Source of the DNA: Capitella teleta
Taxonomy: Eukaryota; Annelida; Polychaeta; Capitellidae
Reading direction: 5' to 3'
NCBI GenBank assembly: GCA_000328365.1
Contig: KB309954.1
Location: 2,890-66,889 of the forward strand
DNA: 64,000 nucleotides
The position numbers and the translations under genes are program-made. Below the pieces are notes generated by a model, which did not search any database, was not told the origin of the DNA, and saw only the letters and a list, made by a program, of their open reading frames with translations. Position 1 is the stretch's first letter. Each line of letters opens with the position of its first letter. This document shows, piece after piece, positions 62,901-64,000 of the stretch.

Positions 62901-64000
62901 AGGCTATTTTTCCAACTGTTTCCCCATTGTTGACATCATGAGGGTGTTATCATCATTAGTTATCCTTGCAATTGACATCGCTCAGCTTCAGTGAGCAGCG
63001 TTTGTGTGCGGAATGGCTGTGTGCTACGCTCACTGTGCGCTCGATACGGACACTTCAATTTTACACAATCCGTGTTTTAACTATCCGTGCTAAAACACAG
63101 ATAACTGACAATACTGAACATCCCAACTATCCCAGGGATCACAGATACGGATATTCACCCAGCGCGAGTAATATGACTGATTATCTGGCATTATGAGGAG
63201 ATGACAGATTAGAGATGGACATATGGGGCTGGCACACAACACATTCATTATGTATTGTAAGTATAGGGTCCTACTCATTCAAAGTGTAGGTAACAAGGTA
63301 ACTTTAATTATTAATTTACCAAGCTGAGCCTGTGGAACATCTCCTTTCAATAGAAAACGTACAAATTCACTGGAAATATAACATCACTCGCTGACCGTCT
63401 TGGTTTATAAAGTCTTGGCTGATATTCTGATACATTGATTAATTCCTTGAAAATGTTTGATTTCCCTATATTTTTCTTTCTCTGTTGTTCTCTCCTTTTT
63501 CATTTCCTCCCATTTGTTTATCTTCTTGAATTGTTTCATTTAAGAGAACATGTTCATCATCAAAAAACATTCTCTATACAAAATAGGACTATACTAAAAT
63601 GGCCTATAGTAATAATTACTATTAAATAATTATAACAGTATTTTAATTAAGTTATACTAATTATTAGATATCATATGTCATATGATTAACTTTTTATTAT
63701 TTTGTTATTATACCAGTTCACTATTAAATAACCATGCGTGACAAATTCAGCAACCTTTGTTCCCGAATTTCTATCACAAAACATAGTGGACGATTGTGTA
63801 AAGTGACACCAAAAAGATGAATGAGCTGAAAAGCCACAACTGCATGAGAAGCAGAAGGCATGAGCGATAATACATGATTTTGAAGTACGTAACATATACG
63901 TGGCAATCAAGAGGGCAAAGGATGTTGATATTCCAAAGACAGTAAGACTACATGTAAATTAAATATATTTTCATCTGAAAATAACTATATTAGGCGTAGT
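59971..64000. other. CARS1 upstream region, AT-rich spacer
   Basis: The first few hundred bases should hold the CARS1 promoter, but no TATA or initiator element is distinctive. A run of nine G lies near 60590. The remaining 3.5 kb is AT-rich, with only short chance frames and no RNA gene or repeat that recurs in the window. Confidence 0.45.

Overview
The window is nuclear DNA from an animal, most likely a marine invertebrate; I cannot name the phylum from sequence alone. The evidence is split genes with GT-AG introns (many only 50-70 bp), metazoan-type proteins (DNA polymerase delta, cytosolic Cys-tRNA synthetase with the animal-type C-terminal extension, a DC-STAMP-family membrane protein, a WSCD-like sulfotransferase, an arylsulfatase), long AT-rich spacers, and a mixed load of LINE, SINE and MITE-like repeats. 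There is no operon structure and no CRISPR array.

Layout. 0.9-4.0 kb, minus strand: a four-exon Golgi-type sulfotransferase whose 2-kb first intron holds a LINE fragment and a TTAA-flanked MITE. 4.3-4.7 kb: a small open frame that looks like an old retroelement gag relic. 4.7-10 kb: repeat-bearing spacer. 10.1-14.6 kb, plus strand: a complete 23-exon POLD1 (1089 aa). 15.0-18.6 kb, minus strand: a complete 14-exon arylsulfatase (484 aa), tail-to-tail with POLD1. 21.9-22.3 kb, plus strand: a small cysteine-paired membrane or secreted protein. 25.1-29.5 kb, plus strand: a three-exon WD40-repeat protein (589 aa).

32.9-60.0 kb, minus strand: CARS1, 21 exons, 753 aa, running across 27 kb. Sixteen of its exons lie in the last 2.6 kb. 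The first five are separated from these by a 7.4-kb intron, and exons 2 and 3 by a 15.9-kb intron. On the opposite strand inside that 15.9-kb intron sits a whole second gene (53.1-57.7 kb): a 1111-aa protein with an SH3 domain, a long proline-rich linker, DC-STAMP-type membrane segments and a C-terminal RING-like zinc module.

The genes do not form one pathway. POLD1 and CARS1 are housekeeping genes. The sulfotransferase and sulfatase act on sulfated glycans in the Golgi and lysosome or outside the cell. The DCST-type protein belongs to a family required for sperm-egg fusion in animals. The most unusual item is the SH3-DCST fusion and its nesting inside CARS1. All exon models were assembled by hand from reading frames, splice signals and codon phase, and from recalled family sequences. 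No database search was run.
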